Shown in pieces: positions 23,531 through 35,700 of a DNA stretch of 64,000 nt. Every line of letters begins with the position of its first letter. Position 1 is the stretch's first letter. The stretch lies in the NCBI GenBank assembly GCA_026419785.1, contig JAODTK010003555.1, forward strand, positions 1,302,001-1,366,000, written 5' to 3'. Made by a program: the position numbers and the translations under genes. The notes beneath the pieces were generated by a model. That model saw only the letters and a list, made by a program, of their open reading frames with translations, ran no database searches and was not told the origin of the DNA. This DNA is from Sclerodactyla briareus. Taxonomy: Eukaryota; Echinodermata; Holothuroidea; Dendrochirotida; Sclerodactylidae.

Positions 23531-23599
23531 ATTATACTGGCATCTCAAGCTAATCTGATTTGCACATTCGTGACCTTTGATCCATTCTTCTCCCCTCAG

Positions 23600-23774
23600 A
23601 GTTTTCAACAGAACACCGTGTGCCAAGCTCCTGGGGAACCTCAGGGGGTCAAATCCCCAGAAGGACACCACTCCTACAAATCAACATCGGCAAAGGAGGA
23701 CTCGGTCCAAGGGGGTTTGAGCAGTTCACGGCTGACCAGTGCCAACAGGACTGGTGAGCTTAATACAGGCAGAT
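23600..23774 (+). CDS. UBTF: UBTF exon, N-terminal dimerisation region
   Basis: The acceptor is ttctcccctcag and the donor gat|gtgagt. Different frames contribute in turn: LLGNLRGSNPQKD, then FEQFTADQCQQDW, then VSLIQAD up to the donor. These line up with the UBF segment whose pattern is LLECM..NLPSND, F-x-DFSGDMCKLKW, WVEISNEV. Two or more single-base corrections are needed, one of them at the run gactggtgagc. This region of UBF mediates dimerisation. An uninterrupted 70-codon frame that also crosses the exon does not match UBF and is probably a decoy. Confidence 0.65.
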
Positions 23775-26700
23775 GTGAGTAATTGGGTTGTGAGGGCAGG
23801 GGAAGCAGCGGAAGATGGGACAGGGGGTGGGGTGAATGAAATGCACAGTATCACCTGGTATCATATAGTTGGGCCCAATCCACGAAGTGGCAGGCGAATG
23901 GTATCTGGTTTTGATTGTTGATGTTGTGGTATTAGCTGCTGCTGGTTTCTTTTAAACAGGCATGATTTGAGCAGGTACAGGTCTCCATCTTTGCACAAGA
24001 TATCTGTAGGCGTACTTCCTGGCTAACTACTCCATCAAAGAATCCAAAATCCAACAGCAGGTATGAGAGTTGACCAGGTTTGTCATTTGTGTAGTGATGT
24101 GAGAGATTGCTATTTGTTGGCAACAGTTATCACAGGATGGTTCTCTCCATCCAAACATGTCAATGAATCGTCACACAATTTTTCCAAGAGCCAAATAGTT
24201 TCTCTGCCAAAGTAAAACATCTCAAGGTTGAATAATTTTGCTTCCAGATACGAAAGTTCAAGAATGCACAGAGATGTTAGACGAAGCCCTCGGCCTGGTT
24301 AAAAACCCAGGAACCTTCCCTAAACTCAGTGCCGTAAGTAGTCTATTGTTGCTACAGTTGATGTATTTGACTCTAAGCTACATTAAAACTCGATAGGCCT
24401 TTTAATGAAAAATCCACAATCTGTTTGAAAACACAGATTTTCATGTTGAATGTTAGGGTTGTGCTCAACTAAAGATTAATGTATTAGTTGCACAATCATG
24501 ATTGAGCTATCAAGTTCTGATTAATTGGGGACTATAAGTAGCAATGTTTTCGTGTTTTTTTTTTTCCTGTTTTGACCAGCGTTCAGACTCTAGACCACCC
24601 ACTAAATATTGTAACAGAGAAAGCTTAGCCAGCCAGCCTTATTTATGTGATTAATACATGTAAGGTGCAGGAGAATTACTGATTCAGCCTCCCTACCACC
24701 AACAAATACAAAAGAATCTTGATTCATCGAGATTAATTTTTGAAAAATATTTAAAAATGATTAAGGGATTAATCGTGACGGCACAGCTCTAGAATGTATT
24801 AGCCAGTTCACAGTTAATAAATTAATGTTATGTTTATAATAACGTTATAAGAGATGATGATATGAGTCAGAGGTCGCCAGGGATACCAGAATTGGGTTTA
24901 ACCCATGGGTGGTCAGCCTCATTGAAAACAGAATTGCCTATTGCAAATAGCAGCTGGAAGTTAAAGGGCCCAAGTCCAGCACAAAAATATGTAAATGTCA
25001 TTTGATTGTGCATTGCGAATCATGCCAATCAAACTTTGTTTCATGTTTATAGCATTGGGTTAGAAAGTTATGAAATTTTTCAAGAAATTACATTACCACG
25101 CCTAAGTTGGCAATTTTGCAAATTGGCACCATTCGATGATGTTTCCATATCTACCAATTTTAAAGAAAAAGTCAAGAAATATGTCTCAACTTTTCCTGTT
25201 ATTGGTAGAGCTTGAACATCATAAAAAGGTCGGCCCAAAATCACCAAATTATATGGAACTTGAGGAAGCCATATCTCCAACCGAACATGTTATAAAACTG
25301 GAAGAGTGATATTTGAGAGGATGTTTTTATTCTCTTAACATGGTAATGCCTTTAAAAGTTAACGAGTAACCAAGGCATGGAGTGGCTTGCTTCAGTTTCC
25401 AAAGAGGGCTGTTGGTCTGAGTGGAAACTTACAGCAGGATCAATACTGTTAATTACTTGGCATTCCCAAGAGCCTGGGCCACATGTATAATCCTTACGGG
25501 GCCAATTTTCCAGAATGGAACACTTTAAATCATGCCATATTAAGCTGCTCCAAATTGTTCAGGAAGCCGATTCAGGCCAAGGCTGAAGCCTGACCATAGA
25601 TTATTTGATGTCGCTGGCAGATAATTCACATCTTTTGTACAAGACAAGGTTATTTGGGGGCGTGCACTTGAGCATTCTTTCACATACCTACCCACAGGAC
25701 CAATTTAACCCCCATCTGACGATACTGGATATTCTATCCATTGAACGAACCACTCTACCTGCCTGCTTTGATCCTGATGTTTAGCGTATGTCTAATCCCA
25801 CAACCCTGAAGTCATGAAGGATAGTTACGTGTGTATTTTCCACTAAACTTCAACAGTTCCCCACCTTAATTTTCAACCACCGACAGTAATACATCACAAT
25901 CATTTCACTGGTATATGCAGCGGGTTCCGTGGTCATGGAAACATGGAAAAGTCATGGGGGGAATTTTCTCAATAAAAATCCAGGCCTAGATCAGTTTTGA
26001 ATTCAGTGAAAATGTGTTGAGTCATGGAAAAGTCATGGAAATTTTCATGAAGTGATGTCACTTTCTCACAATGTTTGTGTTGTTTGACTTTAGGCTCTTT
26101 TTTGGATGGTTAGTTGAGAATTCTATGCGAGATGTCTTAGAGATAGTCATGAAAACTCTTTATTTGTCATGGAAAAGTCATGGAATTGATTGTCAGAATC
26201 TGCGGAACCATGATGACAGTTCAACAGTTTGTGTTGCTGAACCCAACAAGCGTTTCTCGTTAGCCGTGTGAAGTATCTTTTCATCCTGTGTCAATCAGTG
26301 TAGTGTGTTAACTGCTGGGAATGTCAGGTTGCTAATGGGATGGGGGAAGCATCCAGATGAATTAGGGTGTATTACGGTATACATGTGCCTCAAGGAATGG
26401 TATACAAACTTTCCCTTTGACAAACTTTTAACTCATAAAAATTGACTCTTCGCAACTGTTTATGTGCAGCAGGGAATGATGATATGGTCTATTTTCTCCT
26501 GGCAAGCTTTACCCTAAGATGCAAAAGCCTCTGACTCCGTTTTCAGATACTCAGGAGAGAACAAGCTGGAAGGAGAGGGATCCAGACTTATCCAGACTAA
26601 GATCAGTCAGGTTCTCTCAGAGAAGTACAAGAGCCTTCCTGAAAAGAAGAAGGTTGGTACCTTTAAAACACCCCCCCTTCTCCTTCCAGGTCAGTATAGG

Positions 26701-29700
26701 CCTTCAGGTCATGGTAGAGCTTTGTGCGCACAAAGCAAGGCTCCCTGTTCAATTCCTGGTAGTCCTGCTTTTGAGACTGATTTCTGAATTCCTGCTGGCT
26801 TCACACAGCACATCTCACCCCAGCAATTTCTGCAGTGTGCCACCATTTACAGGTCGCGTTCACCTTCTCTCAGAAATCACATTTGGTTCATGTTAGAATT
26901 GTCAAACTGCTAACAAATTATTTAAGTAGCTCGTTGTCAAGCATTGTTGCAATCTGACGATTCATCGTCAAATTGACATTAAAGCAGGGTTTCCTATCAG
27001 GTGGTGTGATCGTTTGCTTGCATATTGGAAGCAGCAAAAATCACAAATGTACAAAGTCGACTGGCAAAATAAAAATGGTGGCAATTGCAGAATGGTGGCT
27101 TGCCTCTGATTCAGTTATCATGGGAAAACCATCTTGAGATAGTCAATCGTAAAATTTGTTTCTTAATGATTTGAATCATTCGGGGAATTTGTTCTAGTGC
27201 AAATTCAAGTTTTTAGCTGATCCAATGTTTGCCGTAGTACGATATCTGCCCGACCGATGTCTGTCTTGATTATCCGTTAGGCCCCACTCACAATCAGTGA
27301 TGAATTCAGAGTTTTTTGTCTGCAGTCCACAGTGTTATAACAGTAGCTTGAAGGGACACAGGAGTGCGGGAAAGGATTTTGCACATGGCGCAACCACGGG
27401 TGGGGGGTGGACGGCCAGTCATAAGAAACACTTTGGGTGTGGGAAAAAATATTGGAATTCCCAAAGTTTGGGGTCAAAAAGTCCCCCCTCCCCTCCGGAT
27501 TCACAACCCCCACCCACTCCCCCTCCTAGTGGTGCAGCCTTGGGACAGTTAGTTAATGGTACACCAGGATTCGTTTGGGAGCACCACTCGAATAATAAAC
27601 AAACTACCATTTGCTGACAAACATTAAATCGTTGAAGAAGGGAGTGATTATAGATAGGCCTCAGTTGTAGAGTCGGGTTTGTTCGGGAGAGTGTAATCGT
27701 CTTATATGTCGGCTTTGGCAGTCACGTTAACTTCGTCCTCCAGGTTCCCAGAATGTGGTCGGGTCCTAGATTTTCACTGATGGGTCCTTGGATGGAGATG
27801 TAAAATGTTTGATCCCGGGAGCAGGTTGGGGATTGGTTACACCCCCTCCTCAATATCACCTGAGCACTAGTCGAGCAAGGCGAGTTATGCCGTGCTCATC
27901 ACGATCAATACAGCCAGGGATCTAGAGAGCCTTTATGCCTCCTGAACCTGTAGAGAAATCGATATTATGAAGGTGGGGGGCTATAAATACAATTAGGACC
28001 TGGCAGGATCCCTGGAAGAGGACCTCTCCCAGCTGCAAAACAGTATAAACTAGGACATGTGCAGGCGGGTTAACCGCGACGTGTAGATCCCGCCAGAAAA
28101 TGGCCTGTGTTGACCTGTTTGAAGAAAGCACATTAAAGTTCCCATGGGTTAAGTTTGACTCTGGTTGACTTAGAAATGCCCTACCTGTGGTTAGAGACCA
28201 ACGTAGTTCATAGTCTCTAAGTTTCGTTTCAAATCGACAAAAGTTAGAAAAATCTTGAATAAAAAAAATGGACCTATGCGTGACCTTGAAATTACCGTCA
28301 TGGTTTTCAGGACCAACCTCCAAGTTCCATGTAAATCAGACAACTTTGTATTTCGCGAAAAAAAAAATGAGAAAATTGACCTCAGGTGACCTTAAAATAA
28401 CCGTCATGTTTTTTTTCGGGACCATTTTTTTTGTCCCCCACCACAAAGTTTCATGGAAATGCGACAACTCTGTGTTTTTCGTCCAAAACCTGCAAAATAG
28501 AGGGCAGCAAACAGGCAGTTAGCCCACTTCAAACTCGTTTCAAGATTGCTAGGACGGACAGGTGTACTAAGTTTCAGATCGGCGGGTGGGGTTGTAAAGC
28601 ATTAAGAGTTAATGCGCACGCCTACAAAGTTTTCGGCGGCTGAGACGGCGGGTACACCCCAAAACCATAATATCACGGATGTCTCTAATAAGATGATGAA
28701 GACTTCTTTTTGTGACATTTCCTTGCCCCAATTCAGGAGGCTCAGGATATTGGCAGCTGGGCTGACACCTCACTGTTGGGGAGGTGTCAGCCTATGCCTG
28801 GCTTTGACTTTCAGAGGGAATTTTCACTGGTACCCTGAATTGTCCTTCCTTGCTCTTTCGCTTAAATAGTTACCAGATATACAAGGGAATGAAGCTATAT
28901 GAGGAGATGAAGACATGTTCTGGGAGTATTAGTTGGTATACATATGATAGTGTCATAAATCTTAGATGGCTTTGGGCGAATACTCTACAGGATTGACAAC
29001 TTAGCTTCAACTAATATACGGCAAGAAGTGTACCATGTCTACAGTGATACAATTCAATGATACCTTCAATGAGCTCTACCCAAAAACATTACCATCAGCA
29101 TTTTCTCGAATGTTGTTGATTGCATTGAATCAACTTTATTCATCATAATATTTAGTTTGTAAATTTATGCAACTTGGCCTATTATTAACAGAATAGAATA
29201 CACAAATATGATTCCACCATTTTTGCTATCTAAGGTTAACAATATGCACAGGAGTTGGTAGCATTTGTTCTATGATAGTGCTTGCTGCAGTGTTCCAATT
29301 ATCATTTAAAAGGGCGGGCATGTTGTCCATGTCCCCCAGTCCCAAGGATATTGGGACCTCTTAGGAACCAGGAAACAACTTGTGCCTCCAGAGTCCAATA
29401 CCAGTGAGCATTAGGTGCATGTGAGCAGCAAAATACCTATGAAATTCTTTGATGCCCAGAGCAATTAGTTAAATATTGCATATGTCCAGATATCAATGAT
29501 AATAATGGAATGCCTCTTTGTGGGAAACCTCAAATCAAGGTCAAAAGAAATACCCTATCCGTGTTCGCCTGAATGAATTCAGGAGGAACTTAGTGCGTCC
29601 CTATGTGTGGGGTCACACTTTCTCGTTAAGTTTAGTAGGTTTAGTGAAGAAGGGTCAGGAAGACAAAATCCTCATAAATGACCCCGGAGCCACAACATCC

Positions 29701-32700
29701 CAGGAAAAGAAAAATGAACCAAACCACTAAAGAATTCGCCCGTGATTCCTGAAAAATAAATCAAGACTTTCTTGAATGCATTCACACGCTTAGAGAGAAC
29801 AACATTTTTAGGAATACAATTCCACTCATTGATCACTCTCTGCGGGATGAAATATTTACAATGTCCAATCTGCAGCGCTTGCCACGAAGCTTGATACAGT
29901 GTCCTCTTATTTGCGTAACAATAGAGAATTCAAAGAAGTAGTGGAAGGACAGTCCATCGGTCCCTGACAATTTTTAAAACCTGGATCAAGTCACCTGAAT
30001 ACACCTCAGCTCATGGTAGTTAGACCGAGACGCCTTAATCTTTCCTCGTAGGATAAATTTTTCAGACAGTCAATCATTCTAGTTGCCCTACGCTGAACGT
30101 TTTCAATAACCTGCTTGTCTTTTGCAAAGTAGGGATTCCACACGTTAGCAGGATATCTTCCGAACGTAAGTGCAAAATTTACAGGGTAGCATCGGGGTTG
30201 AGTGAACATGATCTGATTAGATTTTGGGCACAAAATTCAATAATTAAGTAATTAGCCTATTTAATGTAATTTATTGTTTAGGCTCTTTAGCGAGATTACG
30301 GATGAAAAAAAAGAAAAAAAACCGGGGTAGTGGGTGCTATGGTGACTTGGTTAGGCACATAATTCTGGATATAAGTAGATGAACGGATGAGATTTTCGCG
30401 TAAAATATGGTAATTAAGTTGCTAATTCGCATAATTTATGCAAAATTCAAAGTTTGTCAGATTTCCATGAATATTGGTGAATATGATCTACATTCAGTCC
30501 CAAAATTTTTTAACAAAGACTCTGGGGTCAAGTCGGCATTCAACTACCTCATTTGCATAATTCATGCAAAATCTTTATCTTGCTTGGATTTTCATGAAAC
30601 CTGGTGGGTATTGTTTACCTTGAGTTCCAATTTTTTTATCATGGATTCAGGTTTACGGATGTCATTCAACCATGTCATTATCCATGTATCCATAATGTTA
30701 AACTTTGCTGGATTTTCGTGAAACTTGGTAAATTGCCTCAATCTGCATAGTGCAGGCAATTTCAGTCAGATTTCCACAAAACTTCTACTCCTTTAGTAGA
30801 CATTGTCAATAATCAGTCCTTTCGAATTTGAATTGGTCACTGATTAGTGGCTGCTTTCTTGTAATGCTAATACCAAAATCTTCAAGTGACATGTGGAATG
30901 CCTTGTAATTGTTTGCATGGGGACTAATAGAAGTGAACACTGATCGTGCAACCAGGCACCACCACCACTTGGGGGCGATCGCCTTGTTTTTAACAAATTG
31001 ACACTGGGAATGGTGAACCCATTATTGCCCCATGATGTAGGGCAACCCCCAGGCACAAGAGACTCAAAGAAACGCAGAAAGATCCAGCTTGTGAGGTCTA
31101 CTGTTGATCACACGGGATGGAAGGGAACACATCTTGGGAAAGACAACTACGGGACAGGCGATGTGCAGGATAAGCGCACAGTAATGTGTTCAGTGCGCTG
31201 ACGAAAAAGTGGCAAGCAGAATTACTTTGTGCAGAAGTGTGATGTCAAATCTTCCTCCTTTCACAGTAATTCAGTTTGTGTCATTCTGTTTGCAGCAAGA
31301 GCACCCAGAGCTGGTCCACCAGAAGGCTGAGCGGAGCAAGGCCCCGATGTGCCCCACCCCCTACAGGCTGTGGCTGGAGAAACAACTAGAGGGCAAACCA
31401 GACGTGAGTTGTCCTTGTCTTGTCCCCTGTCAGGCGTAGTGAAGGTTTTTGTGATGTTATCTAAAATAGGGTCCTTGTCACTACTACGAACCTGGTTTCG
31501 CCTTCCCCTCAGTACACCAAACAGGGAGAATGTCATGGCATTGACATATAGTTCAAAAGTCATCGTTGCCTTAATGGTGATATTGCCTATTGCTATTTAA
31601 GTATAGTGTACAATATACACATATCCCTTTCTCCTTTAGGATGCCATGTGTGGAAAAACTAGATGACAAGAGTTCCAGACATTACAGGTTTTGTTTTGTG
31701 AACCCAATGGGAGTTGAGTGAATGCCTGCAAGAAATGTGACAGTCTCAAGCCCTACCTACATGCCACCAATATAAAACTGACAGTCCCTTAGGAGGCTCC
31801 AGGCTCCACAGACTGCACCAATAATACATGTAAGTATTCTCAGTTGAATGTCTAGTCTTATTCATTTTTCTGTCTTTCTGGTGCAGTGAAATGAGCTTTC
31901 GGAAGTTGAAACAGAGCTCCGGGGTAAATGGAAGGGACTGTCGGACAAGAAAATACTTAGGTTGGATCCCTATCTCTAGAACGAAAAGCAGACTATGACG
32001 TGAGTATATCATACCAAGGGCCCCAGTGGATGTAAATTTATTGTTTGAGTGGGTGCTGGATCTTGGGAGGCAGGGGAATCCACAAATTTCTTATTCAGTG
32101 GGAGCGTTGACCGCAGTGGGTTTGTTAATTGAGGTCATAAATAGATAGATAGATAATAAACTTTTATAGTCAGTCCAGTTACAGAAATTACAGTTGCTTG
32201 TAGATGATGGCAAGGTAAAGAACACTAAGACATAAAACAGACATAAACCTGAGACCCCAAATGTATAAAATGATTAAATGCAAAATGCACAGATGAAACC
32301 TACAACCATAACAGCATAAAAAAATACAGTCCCAGTGATTTGCACGATACTGGCAAGACAATTACGGGGTAAAACGTGAGTTGAAAATTCTGATTGCCTG
32401 ACCCAGAAAAGTTGAAGAGTAAGGGATTGGGTTGGGGCTTGGTGTCCAAATCATTCTGCCACTACGAGGAATGACCGAGTTGTCAAATCTACTATGCACG
32501 GGATGCCTTATATCACTTAAACTGATGACAGTTGTCCCATGGATCCTACTCTTATCAACATATCCATTGAAGGAAGTGGGTTTCCTGATAATCCGACTGG
32601 CTCTTTTAATGGAATTCACACCATCTGGGGCAATTTGCTGCATTCCCCTGGTGGCCATGAACCAAGACTTAGGCCCAACAATGCGAATAAAATGGAATTA

Positions 32701-35700
32701 TAAACTCGTGTTGAAATTCTTGAGTAGGTTAAAAAACCCGCAAACGCGCGCATTTGGGTATGGTTCATCGGTATCTGCTTTCCATCCACCTATTTGGAGG
32801 TTGAGGCTAAAATCTTCATTCTCGCTGAAAGTTTTCATTTTGAATGTCAAGTGACCTGAAGGTAAGTTTGGGGCAGGTGCGCAGAGGGCATTCTGCCTTT
32901 TCACGAATAAGGTCAAATCGGTGTTGAAAGATAACGCCCTCCCCCTATAGATTTGGCTTTCTAGGACATGCACAAACCTTATCAGTCCTCTTTTTTTTGT
33001 TGAGACCAGGCTGTTAAAAACTGTCACATTGCTTGATTTTACGACTTTTGACCCCTCTGTTTTGGGCCCCCCCCTCTCCCCCCCCCTCGCCTTCTCCTTG
33101 CCATCCTAGTGCATTCTATCTAACTTGCTGGGACCATTTGTACTTGTCTTATGGTCATATTTCTCACACAAAGACTTGTTTGTTGTAATTTGTTAATGTT
33201 TTATCCCAGGGTCCTAAATCTTTTTCAATTTCGGGGGCTATTTTGAAGAAAAAAAATTGCCCCCCTAAAACTAAATAATTTCGGGAGCGACTTGGAGCTT
33301 TCGGTGGCCTACTTGAACAAACATTAAATTTGTTCATACAACCCTCAAATGGTCATGAATTGCCTAATTTTACTTGCCCACTGTGGTGTGCAGAGTGAAT
33401 CTCTCAGAATAAGCCCCTCAAAAGGAGGGGTAGAATTTGGTCCCGTACCCGAAGGCATGGTGAGTGGGAGCAGAGGGTGGACACAGTCGCCTAGGCTGCA
33501 ACCTGCAATGTTACCCTGTAAATCGCCCCAACTGCAAAACACTGGCATCATGTTGTCTCTTGCCAGGTTCAAAAATCCTTGGGTTTTTTTTCTGAGGTAA
33601 CTAATTCTTCATAAAAAGTCTCTCCATTTTGATGCTACTTTACTTAATAATTATAGTAAGGTCCACTGGTATATTGCTTCAAACAAAACTGGGTGACTCC
33701 TTATTTGCCTTTCTTTTTAGCAAAATAAAATAATTTCATGTTTTGCGTCCCCGCCTGCCTCCTTTTTGGAGGATTCTTAAAATTTCTTTCGTTCTTCTTC
33801 GTTCATGCCATAACTTTTTTTTGGAAGCGAATATTTTGAAAGTCTAATCCCTGAATCAGTTTGCTCTTGACAAAGGAACATTAGAAGCAGTTTGTTGGAG
33901 GGGGTTAGTAGTCCCTGTAGAACCATAAAATAAAAAGGATAAAGAATGCCGTGCCTCCTCTGATAAGGGTCAAGTGACAAAACCCGGCTTCGACCCACTT
34001 CTTTCCCTCTTCTCAAAATTGGCTAAGTCTGGTACTTTCTCATGTTGCATTTGACCTAGAAATGGTTATTATGCAATTTTATGGTTAGGATTGGCTATGA
34101 GTTTGAGCTACATCTGGTACATAAACATCTTGATAATGATAAGCAATGGGTCGGGTTGCCCCTCCCCCTGAAAAAGTTGCCGCCTCCTCATTTTCGGCAA
34201 AGCCGGACGCTGAACATATTTTTATTTTGTTACTTTGCCTTACTAGTTAGTTTTGTAGCTGAATGGGCCAGCAATCCTGGAGAACAGGGAACATGCCCCC
34301 CATATTTGATCTCGCACAACGAACACAGTACTGCCTTTAGGGAAATATGCTGATGCCCCCCCCCCCCAACCATATTTAGAGCAGCCGCTCCCTGCGTAGC
34401 TGAGCGTACAGCCGTAAAGGGATTTAATTTTGCCACAAAGTTTCAAGATTTTTGCAGTGACCTCACCCTTACTGAGGGCCGACCAAAATACTCTTGATCT
34501 AACCATTTATTACCTTCGACTAGAAGGTTGTCGTCTCCTGTGATTTTCACTCAAAATCATTATTCTGTTTCTAAAGTGCCAGTGACTTGTCCATGTGCTA
34601 ATCATGTCATATTGTGAATGTCTTGCAGGAAACAAGTGAAGGAAGTGATCTTAATTTAAACGATGTCAAATTGAGTTTTGAAAAAATGGTATTCTAATTA
34701 CAAACCCTGTAAGCATAATGGGAATTAACATATTAGGCTGAACACCAACAATTTTACAATGTGTGGTCTAATTTCATTTGATTTGGGGTTATTAGGTTTA
34801 GGTGTTGGCACAAATCACCTTGAATCCTGCTCTCCTAACCTTTTTTTGTAAGGAATTCTATAAATTTCCTCCAACTAAATATTTGAGAATTTCCCCGTGC
34901 AGAAAACACTAATTCTGGTAAGTGGGGCCCACTATACTACAAACTCACACTGCTATAAAAACTAACCAGACCGGGCCACCGCCGGGCGGGTCCGCATCGA
35001 GCGTACGTACATACAACAGCTAGCCACTCAATCTTTAGGTGAAATTCAACTCAACGTATCGATCATGAGACCTTACAGTAAGCACCGGGATTTTGCGCTA
35101 TTTTGAATGGCACATGCTCTGCCATTTTTGCAAAATGCGGCGAAAATGAATAAAAATCATCAAAATGCGCAGATGGTTGCTGTCCGTTATGTTACGTATG
35201 TACTTCGACCCTAAATGTATCGAAATAATGGGGAAAACACGAGCAAGCTATGTAGGAACAATGATCGTAAGTACTGCTCCACTGATATGTTCTTGGAAAC
35301 AGGGGCTCGAAAAACACGGGGGCGGAGTGCGATTCGCACTCGTAACGTTTGTACAGGTCACCCTACATCGCTATTACGGGGGCTATTTTTTTTCTAAATG
35401 GCCTTGATCGCCTCCGAAAATTTTATGTATATTTGGAATCCAAAAATCCTCCTCTGAATACTATTACAGGTGAGAAGTTTTATTATCCATCACATTTATA
35501 AATTCCTGTTCGATTCGGAACAACATGTTTTCGCAAATTCACGTACTGCACAATGGCTTTACTTATAAACACAGCAGGCCTATAATCACCATATTTACTG
35601 TACGTATGTGGTAACATCGTTATTGCATACTCGTATCTCGCGCCCCACACACAGTTAACGTCAAGGGGGATTTTACCTTGCCTGGGGATTTAGACGAAAC

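Larger units (their letters stand above)
24334..26506 (+). other. Intron between the N-terminal exon and box 1
   Basis: Contains three MITEs (listed separately) and unassigned AT-rich sequence. No further exon is needed, because the flanking exons join in phase 0 and the protein alignment is continuous. Confidence 0.7.
26653..31295 (+). other. Intron(s) between box 1 exons
   Basis: The end of box 1 helix 3 (about 20 residues) is still missing here. A weak candidate exon lies at 28877-28925. The interval also holds a 106-bp tandem repeat near 28280-28490, a perfect hairpin at 28760-28792, a minus-strand LINE remnant and other repeat fragments. Confidence 0.6.

Noticed and set aside
23600-23753. 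Uninterrupted frame SFQQNTVCQAPGEPQ... across the N-terminal UBTF exon
   Set aside because: It happens to splice in phase to the second exon, but has no UBF similarity, whereas the other frames match FxxFxxDxCxxxW and WVxxI; kept only as an alternative.
34629-34688. Sixty-nt phase 0 open segment (ETSEGSDLNLNDVKLSFEKM) between AG and GT in a UBTF intron
   Set aside because: The exons ending at 31999 (LERKADYD) and starting at 38150 (IEEYSKKH) already join without a gap in the UBF alignment, and the donor gtattc is poor.
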